Shown piece by piece: positions 44,390 through 52,957 of a DNA stretch of 64,000 bases. The notes beneath the pieces are model-generated. The model was not told where the DNA came from. It was given only the letters and a program-made list of their open reading frames with translations, and made no database searches. Source of the stretch: Flavobacterium hercynium (GTDB lineage: Bacteria; Bacteroidota; Bacteroidia; Flavobacteriales; Flavobacteriaceae); the NCBI RefSeq assembly GCF_002217285.1, contig NZ_MUGW01000008.1:132394-196393 (forward strand), given 5' to 3'. Within the stretch, counting starts at the first letter, position 1, and each line of letters begins with the position of its first letter. Position numbers and translations under genes: made by a program.

Positions 44390-44476
44390 GATTATTAGAT
44401 TCTTTGATAGTTCGATATTTCGAAAAATATAAGAATCTAATAATCAACATAAAAAATAGATTTTTCGAAATATCGA
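44390..44476. repeat. two interleaved inverted repeats upstream of rsmA
   Basis: Arms in the order A-B-A'-B': A is GATTATTAGATTCTT (44390-44404) with perfect complement at 44431-44445, and B is TCGATATTTCGAAAAAT (44412-44428) with perfect complement at 44460-44476. As RNA this would be pseudoknot-like; only one pairing can form simply at a time. A TCTAA-rich tail continues to the rsmA start. Confidence 0.7.
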
Positions 44477-44526
44477 GTAATCTAACAATCTTAGAATCTA
44501 AAGTTCTAATAATCTAATAAGAAAAA

Positions 44527-45312
44527 ATGGAAAAAGTAAAAGCTAAAAAACATTTAGGACAACACTTCCTGAAAGACGAAAGTATTGCTCAGGCAATTGC
44601 TGATACGTTGAGTTTAAAAGGATATGATGAGGTTTTAGAAATAGGACCAGGAATGGGTGTGTTGACTAAATACTTGCTTGATAAACCAATTAATACGCAT
44701 GTAATTGAGATTGACACCGAGTCGGTAGCGTATTTGGGTGAAAATTATCCAAAATTAAAAGATAAAATTATCTCTCAGGATTTTCTGAAATACAATATAA
44801 ATGAGGTTTACGAAAATAAGCAATTCGCTATTATTGGAAATTTTCCTTATAACATTTCGACACAAATTGTTTTTAGAACTTTAGAATTCAAACATCAGAT
44901 ACCTGAGTTTTCAGGGATGTTTCAAAAAGAAGTAGCAGAAAGAATTTGCGAGAAAAAAGGCTCGAAGGCATACGGAATCTTATCTGTATTAGCCCAGGCT
45001 TTCTATGATACAGAGTACTTGTTTACGGTAGATGAAAATGTTTTTATTCCTCCTCCCAAGGTGAAATCGGGTGTGATGAAAATGACCCGAAAGGAAGATT
45101 ATAGTCTTCCTTGTGGTGAAAAGTTATTTTTTACAGTAGTAAAGACAGCTTTTCAGCAAAGACGAAAAACATTACGTAACAGTTTGAAAACATTAAATTT
45201 ATCAGATGATCTTCGATTAGATACTATCTTTGATAAACGTCCTGAGCAGCTTAGCGTGGACGAATTTATTGTTTTGACTCAAAAAATAGAAGCCGATGGA
45301 GTTCAAAGTTAG
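44527..45312 (+). CDS. rsmA: 16S rRNA dimethyladenosine methyltransferase
   Basis: A 261-residue KsgA/RsmA enzyme dimethylating two adenines in 16S rRNA helix 45. Visible are [12 protein letters not shown], the SAM motif [10 protein letters not shown], and the catalytic NFPYNIST. Its end overlaps the mgtE start by 17 nt, an often seen pairing in Bacteroidota. Confidence 0.96.
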   Translation: MEKVKAKKHLGQHFLKDESIAQAIADTLSLKGYDEVLEIGPGMGVLTKYLLDKPINTHVIEIDTESVAYLGENYPKLKDKIISQDFLKYNINEVYENKQFAIIGNFPYNISTQIVFRTLEFKHQIPEFSGMFQKEVAERICEKKGSKAYGILSVLAQAFYDTEYLFTVDENVFIPPPKVKSGVMKMTRKEDYSLPCGEKLFFTVVKTAFQQRRKTLRNSLKTLNLSDDLRLDTIFDKRPEQLSVDEFIVLTQKIEADGVQS

Positions 45313-46645
45313 TAAAGACTTAATTCAGCAATTAGAAGAACATATTGTTAATAAAAACGACAAGGAACTTGAAATTTTACTTAACGATCTGCACCATGCT
45401 GATATAGCCGAAATCCTTGATGAACTGGATTTTGACGAAGCAACTTATATTTTTAAGGTTTTAGATAGTGATAAAACCGCAGAGATTCTTCTTGAGTTAG
45501 AAGATGATTTGCGTGAAAATATCTTAAGCCGACTTTCGCCTAAAGAAATTGCAGAAGAGCTTGATGAGCTTGAAACCAATGATGCGGCAGATATTATCGC
45601 AGAGCTTTCGCAAGATATTAAGGCAGAAGTAATCTCGGAGATGGTCGATGTAGAGCACGCAAAAGACATTGTCGATTTGTTGCGTTACGACGAAAACTCT
45701 GCCGGAGGTTTAATGGGAAAAGAGCTTGTAAAAGTCAATGAAAACTGGAATGTGCTTACTTGCGTAAAAGAAATGCGTATTCAGGCAGAAAACGTATCCA
45801 GAGTGCATTCGATTTATGTAGTAGACGATGAAAACCGATTAAAAGGCCGTTTATCCCTCAAAGATTTACTTACGACTTCTACCAAAACACAAATTGGCGA
45901 TATCTACATAAGAAAATTAAACTTCGTAAACGTAGATACCGAAGATGTCGAAGTGGCGCGTATTATGCAAAAATACGATTTAGAAGCAATTCCTGTTGTA
46001 GATGAGTTAGGGCGTTTGGTAGGTAGAATTACCATCGATGATATCTTAGACGTAATCAAGGAAGAAGCTGATAAAGATTACCAATTAGCAGCGGGTATTA
46101 CGCAAGACGTTGAATCTAACGATAGTGTTCTGGAATTAACAAAAGCGCGTTTGCCTTGGCTTCTTATCGGAATGGTGATCGAAATTGTAGCTTCTTTTGT
46201 TTTAAAAGGAAATGAACTTACGTTTCAAAAATACTCTACACTTATTATTTTCGTTCCGTTACTTTCTGCAACAGCCGGAAATATTGGTGTTCAGGCATCG
46301 GCAATTGTAGTGCAGGGTTTAGCAAACGGAACTCTAAAGGAATTTAGCCGCAGTTATTTTACCAAAGAAATTACGGTTTCTATGATATCAGGTACCATTA
46401 TTTCATTGTTACTGTTAGCATACCATTCGCTTATGTACCAACAGTATTTGGTAGGAATTGCGATTTCCATTTCTATGATTGTAGTTATTTTGTTTGCTGC
46501 AACCTTAGGAACTTTAGTGCCGCTTTTCCTAAATAAAAATAAAATTGATCCTGCAATTGCTACAGGGCCCTTTATTACCACAACCAACGACGTTTTTGGA
46601 ATCATGCTTTACTTTGGAGTAGCCAAACTGATTCTTGGATTTTAA
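45296..46645 (+). CDS. mgtE: magnesium transporter
   Basis: A 449-residue MgtE channel. The N-terminal superhelical domain (about 1-130) is acidic, two CBS domains (about 135-255, [15 protein letters not shown] and [12 protein letters not shown]) follow, and the C-terminal pore has five hydrophobic helices with [17 protein letters not shown], the pore signature. CBS domains sense Mg2+. Coupled to rsmA by a 17-nt overlap. Confidence 0.95.
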   Translation: MEFKVSKDLIQQLEEHIVNKNDKELEILLNDLHHADIAEILDELDFDEATYIFKVLDSDKTAEILLELEDDLRENILSRLSPKEIAEELDELETNDAADIIAELSQDIKAEVISEMVDVEHAKDIVDLLRYDENSAGGLMGKELVKVNENWNVLTCVKEMRIQAENVSRVHSIYVVDDENRLKGRLSLKDLLTTSTKTQIGDIYIRKLNFVNVDTEDVEVARIMQKYDLEAIPVVDELGRLVGRITIDDILDVIKEEADKDYQLAAGITQDVESNDSVLELTKARLPWLLIGMVIEIVASFVLKGNELTFQKYSTLIIFVPLLSATAGNIGVQASAIVVQGLANGTLKEFSRSYFTKEITVSMISGTIISLLLLAYHSLMYQQYLVGIAISISMIVVILFAATLGTLVPLFLNKNKIDPAIATGPFITTTNDVFGIMLYFGVAKLILGF

Positions 46646-46746
46646 ATTTTTTGCAACAAATTAATAGATACCAGTGATTTAAGTTCTCTAAAATCTGTGT
46701 AATTTGTGGCTGAAAAACAGACTATTAATTAGCCAAAAAATAAGCC

Positions 46747-47523
46747 ATGAAAGTACACATAATTGGAGGCGGAAATCTGGGCGTTTCTATAGCCTTAGGA
46801 ATTGCAAAGTTTTCAAAAAACAATCAGGTAACCGTTACAAGACGCAATATTGCCGCTATTCAGTATTTGTCTGAGTACGGAATAACAGTCTCATCTGATA
46901 ACAAACATAATATTCAGGAAGCTGATGTGGTGATCTTAACCATAAAACCGTATCAGGTAGATACTGTTTTAGCAGAGATTCTGCCGGTGATAGAAGGCAA
47001 AACAATTGCTTCGGCAGTAAGTGGTGTCTCGCTTGAAATGCTTCAGGCAAAAACAAATAATGTTTTTCCGGTAGTTAGAATCATGCCTAATATCGCAGCA
47101 CAATTTGGCGAATCGGCTACTTGTATTTCGTTTCCTGAAAAAGACAAAGAAAAAGCCTTGCCAATTGTAAGCTTGTTTCAGGATTTAGGAACTGCTCCGG
47201 TTATCGATGAAAAACTAATGGATGCCGCAACTGTACTTGGTGCATGTGGAACCGCTTATGCTTTGCGATACATTCGCGCTTCTATGCAGGCAGGAATCGA
47301 AATAGGATTTGATTCTCAGACCGCTTTAGCAATCGCGGCGCAAACCGTTAAAGGAGCAGCTAAAATGTTATTAGAAGAAAAAGTACATCCGGAACAATTA
47401 ATCGATCGTGTAACAACACCTCAAGGTTGTACTATTGTTGGTTTAAACGAAATGGAGCACAATGGTTTCAGCTCTTCTCTGATAAAAGGAATTAAAACCT
47501 CTTTAAAACAAATTAAAGGATAG
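46747..47523 (+). CDS. proC: pyrroline-5-carboxylate reductase
   Basis: A 258-residue NAD(P)H-dependent enzyme performing the last step of proline synthesis. N-terminal Rossmann motif IIGGGNLGVSIA, central VRIMPNIAAQFGE and the C-terminal signature VTTPQGCTIVGLNEMEHNGF with its family Thr/Pro/Gly. The terminator at 47545-47585 follows. Confidence 0.94.
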   Translation: MKVHIIGGGNLGVSIALGIAKFSKNNQVTVTRRNIAAIQYLSEYGITVSSDNKHNIQEADVVILTIKPYQVDTVLAEILPVIEGKTIASAVSGVSLEMLQAKTNNVFPVVRIMPNIAAQFGESATCISFPEKDKEKALPIVSLFQDLGTAPVIDEKLMDAATVLGACGTAYALRYIRASMQAGIEIGFDSQTALAIAAQTVKGAAKMLLEEKVHPEQLIDRVTTPQGCTIVGLNEMEHNGFSSSLIKGIKTSLKQIKG

Positions 47524-47544
47524 GTTTCTAAAAATATTCAAATA

Positions 47545-47585
47545 AAAACAGCCTCGATTTTATACTCTAAAATCGAGGCTGTTTT
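47545..47585. terminator. strong bidirectional terminator
   Basis: An 18-bp perfect stem (47545-47562 and 47568-47585) with a 5-nt loop and T-rich 3' end, between the convergent proC and nhaA. Confidence 0.9.
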
Positions 47586-47649
47586 GTTGTAACATCTTTT
47601 ATATGTTTGTGTTACTATATTTTGTTTAATTAAAAACTTTATGTTGCAT

Positions 47650-48804
47650 TTAATTTGATTCGCCGCTTTTTTCTTTCTTTAAAATAGATTTTAAAAACAC
47701 AAAACCTAGAATTCCCGAAAGCACAGAAGCAATGATAACGGCGATTTTAGAAGACACGATTATTTCAGGATTGTCAAAAGCTAAGAGTGTGATAAAAATA
47801 GACATGGTAAAACCAATTCCTCCTAACATTCCGGCTCCTACAATATGAGGCCATTTGAGGCTTTTGGGTAAAGCACATAAACCGGAACTTATACCTATAG
47901 AAGAAAAAAGCACGATACCTAGTGGTTTTCCGATAACAAGACCTAGAATAATTCCCAGAGAATTACTGTTTGTTAAGCCCTGATACCAATTTGGGGCAAT
48001 TGCAATACAAGTGTTTGCAACTGCGAATAGCGGTAAAATGATGAAGGCAGCCGGTTTGTGAAGGAAATGCTGTAATTTATACGATGTTGAATTTTCGCTT
48101 CCGTCCCCAAACGGAATAACAAAAGCCAAAATAACACCCGTAATCGTAGCGTGAACACCGGAATGAAGCATAAAATACCACATTGCGACACCTCCAATCA
48201 AATACGGAATCAGGTTTTGAACTTTCATTCGGTTTAAAACAAATAAGAATGCCCAGATTCCTAATGCAATCGCAAGATTAACAAATGCAATACTTGAGGT
48301 ATAAAAAACAGCGATAACAATGATAGCGCCCAAATCGTCTATAACAGCTAAGGCGGTTAAAAATACTTTTAGTGAAGCAGGAACCTTGCTGCCTAATAAA
48401 GATAAAATTCCGATTGCAAAGGCAATATCTGTCGCCATAGGAATTCCGGCTCCGCTTTGTGTCGCTGTTCCAAAGTTCAAAGCAAGAAAGGTAGCGGCAG
48501 GAACCAGCATTCCGCCAAAGGCTGCCATGATTGGTAAAGAGGCATTTTTTATACTTGATAATTCGCCATGATATATTTCGCGTTCCAATTCTAGTCCGAT
48601 TAGTAAAAAGAAAATGGTCATTAAACCATCGTTGATCCAGTGCGTTATGGAGTGTCCGCCCAGTTCGCTTTCCCAAAGTGATATATACTCCGTCTGAAAT
48701 GAAGAGTTTGCCAGATAAAGAGAAGCAATGGTTACAAAGAGCAGGATTATACCTCCGGATTTTTCGTTTTCAAAGAATGCTGTAAAAGTTTTGGTCAATT
48801 TCAT
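47650..48804 (-). CDS. nhaA: Na+/H+ antiporter NhaA
   Basis: A 384-residue inner-membrane antiporter exchanging Na+ for H+. Twelve hydrophobic segments, the ion-binding pair in ALAVIDDLGAIIVIAVFY (two adjacent Asp), and GIPMATDIAFAIGILSLLG are diagnostic. It lies 15 bp downstream of the racemase gene on the same strand. Confidence 0.95.
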   Translation of the reverse strand: MKLTKTFTAFFENEKSGGIILLFVTIASLYLANSSFQTEYISLWESELGGHSITHWINDGLMTIFFLLIGLELEREIYHGELSSIKNASLPIMAAFGGMLVPAATFLALNFGTATQSGAGIPMATDIAFAIGILSLLGSKVPASLKVFLTALAVIDDLGAIIVIAVFYTSSIAFVNLAIALGIWAFLFVLNRMKVQNLIPYLIGGVAMWYFMLHSGVHATITGVILAFVIPFGDGSENSTSYKLQHFLHKPAAFIILPLFAVANTCIAIAPNWYQGLTNSNSLGIILGLVIGKPLGIVLFSSIGISSGLCALPKSLKWPHIVGAGMLGGIGFTMSIFITLLAFDNPEIIVSSKIAVIIASVLSGILGFVFLKSILKKEKSGESN

Positions 48805-48819
48805 TGTTGTGTGTAAAGT

Positions 48820-49512
48820 TTATTCTAGTGATAATTCAACCGCTTTCTTTGCATGAATTTCAGCAGTGTTGAATAATTTGGCATTAGTAAAGTGGTTAGT
48901 AACCAGTAATTCAATTTCGGTACAGCCGAGTATAATTCCCTCAGCACCATTTTTTATCAAATCTTTTATTATTTCTAAATAAATAGTTCTTGATTCGTCT
49001 TTTATAATTCCTTTGACAAGTTCGTTATAAATGATTCGATGTATGTCTGCTCGTTGTTGTTCATTAGGTATTATCGTTTCGATTTGATGTTTTTCGAGTA
49101 AACGGTCTTTAAAAAAACCTTGCTCCATTGTGAATGAAGTCCCAAGCAAGCCAATTTTTCTAAAATCCTGTTCTTTAATTTTTTCTGCAGTTGCATCTAC
49201 GATATGAACCAGCGGAATGCTAATGCTGTTTTCTATGGCGTCAGATAATTTATGCATGGTGTTGGTGCATAAAACAATAAAATCTACGCCTGCCTTTTCC
49301 AGTGTTTGGGCAGCCTCGATCATTAATTCAGCTAATTTCTCCCAGTTTCCTTCTTTTTGTAACAGGGCAATTTCATTAAAATCTACAGAGTATAATACAG
49401 ATTTTGCAGAATGAACACCTCCCAGTTTTTCCTGAATGTTCCGGTTTATTATTTGATAGTATAATGTAGAACTTTCCCATGACATTCCACCAATTAAGCC
49501 AATCTTTTTCAT
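48820..49512 (-). CDS. aspartate/glutamate racemase family protein
   Basis: A 230-residue amino-acid racemase with the two catalytic cysteines in LCTNTMHK and LGCTEIEL, and an N-terminal KIGLIGGMSWESS typical of the YgeA/broad-specificity branch. I start at ATG 49512 where the family normally begins; an in-frame ATG at 49566 would add 18 basic residues. It converts an L- to a D-amino acid, perhaps for the cell wall. Confidence 0.87.
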   Translation of the reverse strand: MKKIGLIGGMSWESSTLYYQIINRNIQEKLGGVHSAKSVLYSVDFNEIALLQKEGNWEKLAELMIEAAQTLEKAGVDFIVLCTNTMHKLSDAIENSISIPLVHIVDATAEKIKEQDFRKIGLLGTSFTMEQGFFKDRLLEKHQIETIIPNEQQRADIHRIIYNELVKGIIKDESRTIYLEIIKDLIKNGAEGIILGCTEIELLVTNHFTNAKLFNTAEIHAKKAVELSLE

Positions 49513-49616
49513 AATTCCCTTTTGTGCTAATTTACGTATTTTTGACGGAATTCCTTTTGTTGCCATAATAAATGGCTTTTTTTGTTACTTTGTTGTTCTA
49601 ATCTAAGTTTTAATTT

Positions 49617-50561
49617 ATGAGCGTAAAAATTCTACATATCGACAGCAATCATCCCATTCTTTGGGCACAATTAGAAGAAGCAGGTTTTGAGAATCATGCC
49701 GATTTTAAATCGTCTAAAGAAGAAGTCGAAGCAAAAATTCATGAGTATAACGGAATTGTAATCAGAAGCCGTTTTAAAATTGATAAAACATTTTTAGACA
49801 AAGCCACCAATTTAAAATTTATTGCCAGAGTGGGTGCAGGTCTCGAAAGTATAAATTGTGATTATGCTACAAGCATGCAAGTCAGTCTTATAGCGGCTCC
49901 GGAAGGTAATCGCAACGCTGTTGCAGAACATTCTCTAGGTGTTATTTTATCATTATTCAATAATCTGAATCAGGCTGACGCCGAAATAAAAAGCGGTCAT
50001 TGGAACAGAGAAAGCAATCGTGGCCATGAACTCGATGGAAAGACAGTTGGGATTATTGGTTACGGTAATATGGGAAAAGCATTTGCAAAAAAACTTCGTG
50101 GTTTTGATACACAGGTTCTATGTTACGATATTTTAGAAAATGTTGGTGATGAAAATGCACGACAAGTTTCTTTACAGGAATTACAACAAAAAGCGGATGT
50201 TTTAAGTTTGCACTTGCCTTGGACACCCGAAACTGATAAAATGGTCAACCACGATTTTATAAATGCATTTTCGAAGCCATTTTGGCTTATAAATACTTCG
50301 CGTGGTAAAAATGTTGTTACGGCAGATTTAGTTGAAGCAATGAAGGCTAAAAAAGTTCTGGGGGCAGGTTTAGATGTTTTGGAGTATGAGAAACTTTCTT
50401 TTGAAACACTTTTTCAGGATAAAAACACTCCAGAAGCGTTTCAATATTTACTGGAAGCCAAAAATGTATTGCTAACACCACACATTGCAGGATGGACATT
50501 TGAAAGTCATGAACGTTTGGCGCAGGTAATTGTAGATAAAATTAAAGCCCTATTTAGATAG
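49617..50561 (+). CDS. D-2-hydroxyacid dehydrogenase, phosphoglycerate dehydrogenase-like
   Basis: A 314-residue NAD-dependent dehydrogenase with the Rossmann motif VGIIGYGNMGKAFAKKL (about 143-159), substrate-loop RVGAGLESI, and the catalytic His in TPHIAGWTFES. It lacks the C-terminal ACT domain of full SerA. It may oxidise 3-phosphoglycerate or another 2-hydroxyacid. Confidence 0.87.
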   Translation: MSVKILHIDSNHPILWAQLEEAGFENHADFKSSKEEVEAKIHEYNGIVIRSRFKIDKTFLDKATNLKFIARVGAGLESINCDYATSMQVSLIAAPEGNRNAVAEHSLGVILSLFNNLNQADAEIKSGHWNRESNRGHELDGKTVGIIGYGNMGKAFAKKLRGFDTQVLCYDILENVGDENARQVSLQELQQKADVLSLHLPWTPETDKMVNHDFINAFSKPFWLINTSRGKNVVTADLVEAMKAKKVLGAGLDVLEYEKLSFETLFQDKNTPEAFQYLLEAKNVLLTPHIAGWTFESHERLAQVIVDKIKALFR

Positions 50562-50777
50562 CAACTTTGTTGTTTTCATTAGAATTAATATCAATTGATG
50601 TAAAAAATAACTTTATAATTACATAAAAATTGATTTCTTTAAATGTGATGGTTATTATTAGTTTTTAAGATAAATTTTATTTAATATTGCTGCTGTTTTA
50701 ACAAAAAATTATAATAAGGAGTAGCCGAAAATCCTAAAAGAGTAGGGATAAACTAATTAAATACCACAAATAATAAA

Positions 50778-51158
50778 ATGGAAAACAATTTTAAAGAAAC
50801 GTCAAATTTTAACGAGCCTATTCCAGTATTCAAAGTAGATCCTATCATGGTATTGGTTTTTGGTTTTTTAACTTGCGGGTTATATTTAATTTATTGGAAT
50901 ATTAAAGTAGCAGAGGTTTTTAATGCTGTAGCTGAAAAAGAAGTAGTTTCTCAGCCTATCGCAATATTTGCAGGTTGTTGTATGCCGGTAAATATCTATT
51001 TTTACTACTTAGCTGGAAAAGAAGCATTGCCAAAAGTTTATGAAAGAACAGGTGAACTTCAAAAAGATCAGTCTACTTTATTAATTGTTTTAGGTTTCTT
51101 TTTTCCTATTGCAGCAGCAATGATCGTACAAGGTGATATCAACAGATTATACAAATAA
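50778..51158 (+). CDS. small membrane protein, DUF4234-like
   Basis: A 126-residue protein with three hydrophobic segments and PIMVLVFGFLTCGLYLIYWNIKVAEVFNAV near the start, the pattern of DUF4234 proteins. Function unknown. The DUF2752 gene overlaps its 3' end by 26 nt, which suggests co-translation. Confidence 0.75.
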   Translation: MENNFKETSNFNEPIPVFKVDPIMVLVFGFLTCGLYLIYWNIKVAEVFNAVAEKEVVSQPIAIFAGCCMPVNIYFYYLAGKEALPKVYERTGELQKDQSTLLIVLGFFFPIAAAMIVQGDINRLYK

Positions 51159-51597
51159 TAGTAGAATAAAACGTAAAATTTACGGAATTATCGGTGCAGC
51201 AATTACACTGATAGTTCCGTTTTTTTTAATGATCGACAATCATAACGATCATCTCGAATCGGACCAGTCTTTTTGCCCCTTCAAAATGGTTACCGGTTTT
51301 CCTTGCCCTGGATGTGGTATAACAAAATCATTAGTGTATTTCTACCACGGAGATCTTTATAAATCGATTAGCTATCACATATTAGGTCCGTTTGTAATTG
51401 CTTTTTGCTGGTTGACCATTATAGTGCTTGTCACTGAAATTGTTACCAAAAAAGAATACTTTACGAAATATATGTACAATAGAAAACTAGCCTACAGTTT
51501 AGCCTATTTTTTAGCTTTCTATCATTTTATAAGATTGATTCTCTTTGTAAAAAATAATTCTATCGATGATATTCTGCACCAGTCAATCTGGTTCTAA
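51133..51597 (+). CDS. DUF2752 family membrane protein
   Basis: A 154-residue protein with three hydrophobic segments and the signature CPFKMVTGFPCPGCGITKSLVYFYHGD, the DUF2752 hallmark of conserved cysteines. Function unknown. The start is GTG 51133, inside the preceding gene (26-nt overlap). Confidence 0.83.
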   Translation: MISTDYTNNSRIKRKIYGIIGAAITLIVPFFLMIDNHNDHLESDQSFCPFKMVTGFPCPGCGITKSLVYFYHGDLYKSISYHILGPFVIAFCWLTIIVLVTEIVTKKEYFTKYMYNRKLAYSLAYFLAFYHFIRLILFVKNNSIDDILHQSIWF

Positions 51598-51602
51598 AAC
51601 AT

Positions 51603-51644
51603 AAAAATCCCATCAGTAATTTTCAAACTACTGATGGGATTTTT
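51603..51644 (+). terminator. intrinsic terminator after the DUF2752 gene
   Basis: A 16-bp perfect stem (AAAAATCCCATCAGTA / TACTGATGGGATTTTT) with a 10-nt loop, 5 bp after the stop. Confidence 0.88.
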
Positions 51645-51763
51645 AACTTATTGTAATATTAGTTAGTTCAAAAAACGCTGTTTATTAAAAAAAATATCTT
51701 TTGAGAATAAAAATTCGTTACTTCATTATGAAATTTAATCTTTAAAAAAATATAATAAAAGTT

Positions 51764-52864
51764 ATGAGGTTATTTAATAAAAGCAATAATACGATTGAAA
51801 AACCTAAAGTTATCCTTGAATCAAGAAGTCCTAGTTGTCCAATAACTGCAATTGCAGAACAAGATAATAGAACTGTTTATTTTTATTTATTTGGTGATCA
51901 TGAAGATTTTGGTGTGAAAAGCTGTTGGGTTAGAAATCTAACCGTTGCGCCAGAAGAGTTAGAAACAAAATTGATGGAAAAAGGTGTTCCGCCCATGTTA
52001 ACTAAAGAATTTTGTGCATTTCCTGAAGGGCAAGATAAACTTGTGGAGAAGAATCTGGAAATTGTTTGGTTAGAGGAGGGAGATGGAGCTGCTTTATTAG
52101 AAAACGGAGAGATTTTATGTATAATTCCTGGCTGGGGAGGTGATGGCGGATTTTATGGTTATGCACGTGACTGTAAAGGTGAAGGGCATTTTGCCTGGGA
52201 ACTTTCAGAGGATAATGAGCTCCACAAACGAGTTGATAGTGCAATTGCAGATTTAAAAGAATGGGATAAAGAAATAAATCCTTTTCAGGTTTTACAGCCG
52301 GAAATTTTAAATGGTTATGATGAATTATTCGGGAAAAGCGAAAAATACTATGCAATTGATAATTCAGAATGGCCTCCAAAAGGTTTGTATGTGTTTGAAG
52401 GTACAGAAAAGATTGTTTTAGGAACTGTAGCAGTTTCATTACGACCACAGCCGAAAATTGAGATGTATCATGAAAATCCTTCCAAAGTTAATCGAATTGA
52501 GCTTGGGGTTATTTTGAAGTCGGGATTGTCAAATGATCAAATACAGAGCGTTGCGAGTATTGTAAGCGGTATTACAGCCATACCTTGGGATTATATTACT
52601 TTTTTGGCAGAAGGACATACTGTAGGTTTTAATACCAGCGTAAGTGAGAAGTTTAAATATGCAGTTCTTACTAATAAATTAAAAGTTTTACCAAAAGTAA
52701 ATTTTACTGCTTTTTATAATTCAGATATTTTGTTTTTATGGATGGTACCTATTTCAGAGGCTGAATTGGATGTAATGAAAGAATCCGGTTCGGAAACGGT
52801 GTTGAATAAACTTGATAGCATCGGCGAAGAAATATTCAATTTGGAGCGTGAAGAGGTAGTTTAA
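51764..52864 (+). CDS. SUFU (suppressor of fused) domain protein
   Basis: A 366-residue soluble protein. The C-terminal half (about 180-360) has the suppressor-of-fused pattern (RIELGVILKSGL, ITAIPWDYITFLAEGHTV, FLWMVPISEAELDVMKESGSE). In bacteria this domain is often an immunity protein in toxin-immunity loci. The N-terminal half (about 20-150) is not assigned. It is bounded by terminators, and no toxin gene adjoins it, so immunity is only a suggestion. Confidence 0.75.
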   Translation: MRLFNKSNNTIEKPKVILESRSPSCPITAIAEQDNRTVYFYLFGDHEDFGVKSCWVRNLTVAPEELETKLMEKGVPPMLTKEFCAFPEGQDKLVEKNLEIVWLEEGDGAALLENGEILCIIPGWGGDGGFYGYARDCKGEGHFAWELSEDNELHKRVDSAIADLKEWDKEINPFQVLQPEILNGYDELFGKSEKYYAIDNSEWPPKGLYVFEGTEKIVLGTVAVSLRPQPKIEMYHENPSKVNRIELGVILKSGLSNDQIQSVASIVSGITAIPWDYITFLAEGHTVGFNTSVSEKFKYAVLTNKLKVLPKVNFTAFYNSDILFLWMVPISEAELDVMKESGSETVLNKLDSIGEEIFNLEREEVV

Positions 52865-52902
52865 AGCGTAACGTAAAAGTTTAAAACAGATTTTAGATAA
52901 AA

Positions 52903-52934
52903 AAATCCCATTTACATTTTAGCAAATGGGATTT
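52903..52934. terminator. bidirectional intrinsic terminator
   Basis: An 11-bp perfect stem AAATCCCATTT / AAATGGGATTT with a 10-nt loop between the convergent SUFU and olsF genes. Confidence 0.85.
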
Positions 52935-52957
52935 CTATTTTATGTCAAAAGGATAAT

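Noticed and set aside
48278..48676. A 132-codon minus-strand frame in nhaA
   Set aside because: It is a shifted shadow of the nhaA coding sequence, which has complete NhaA motifs.
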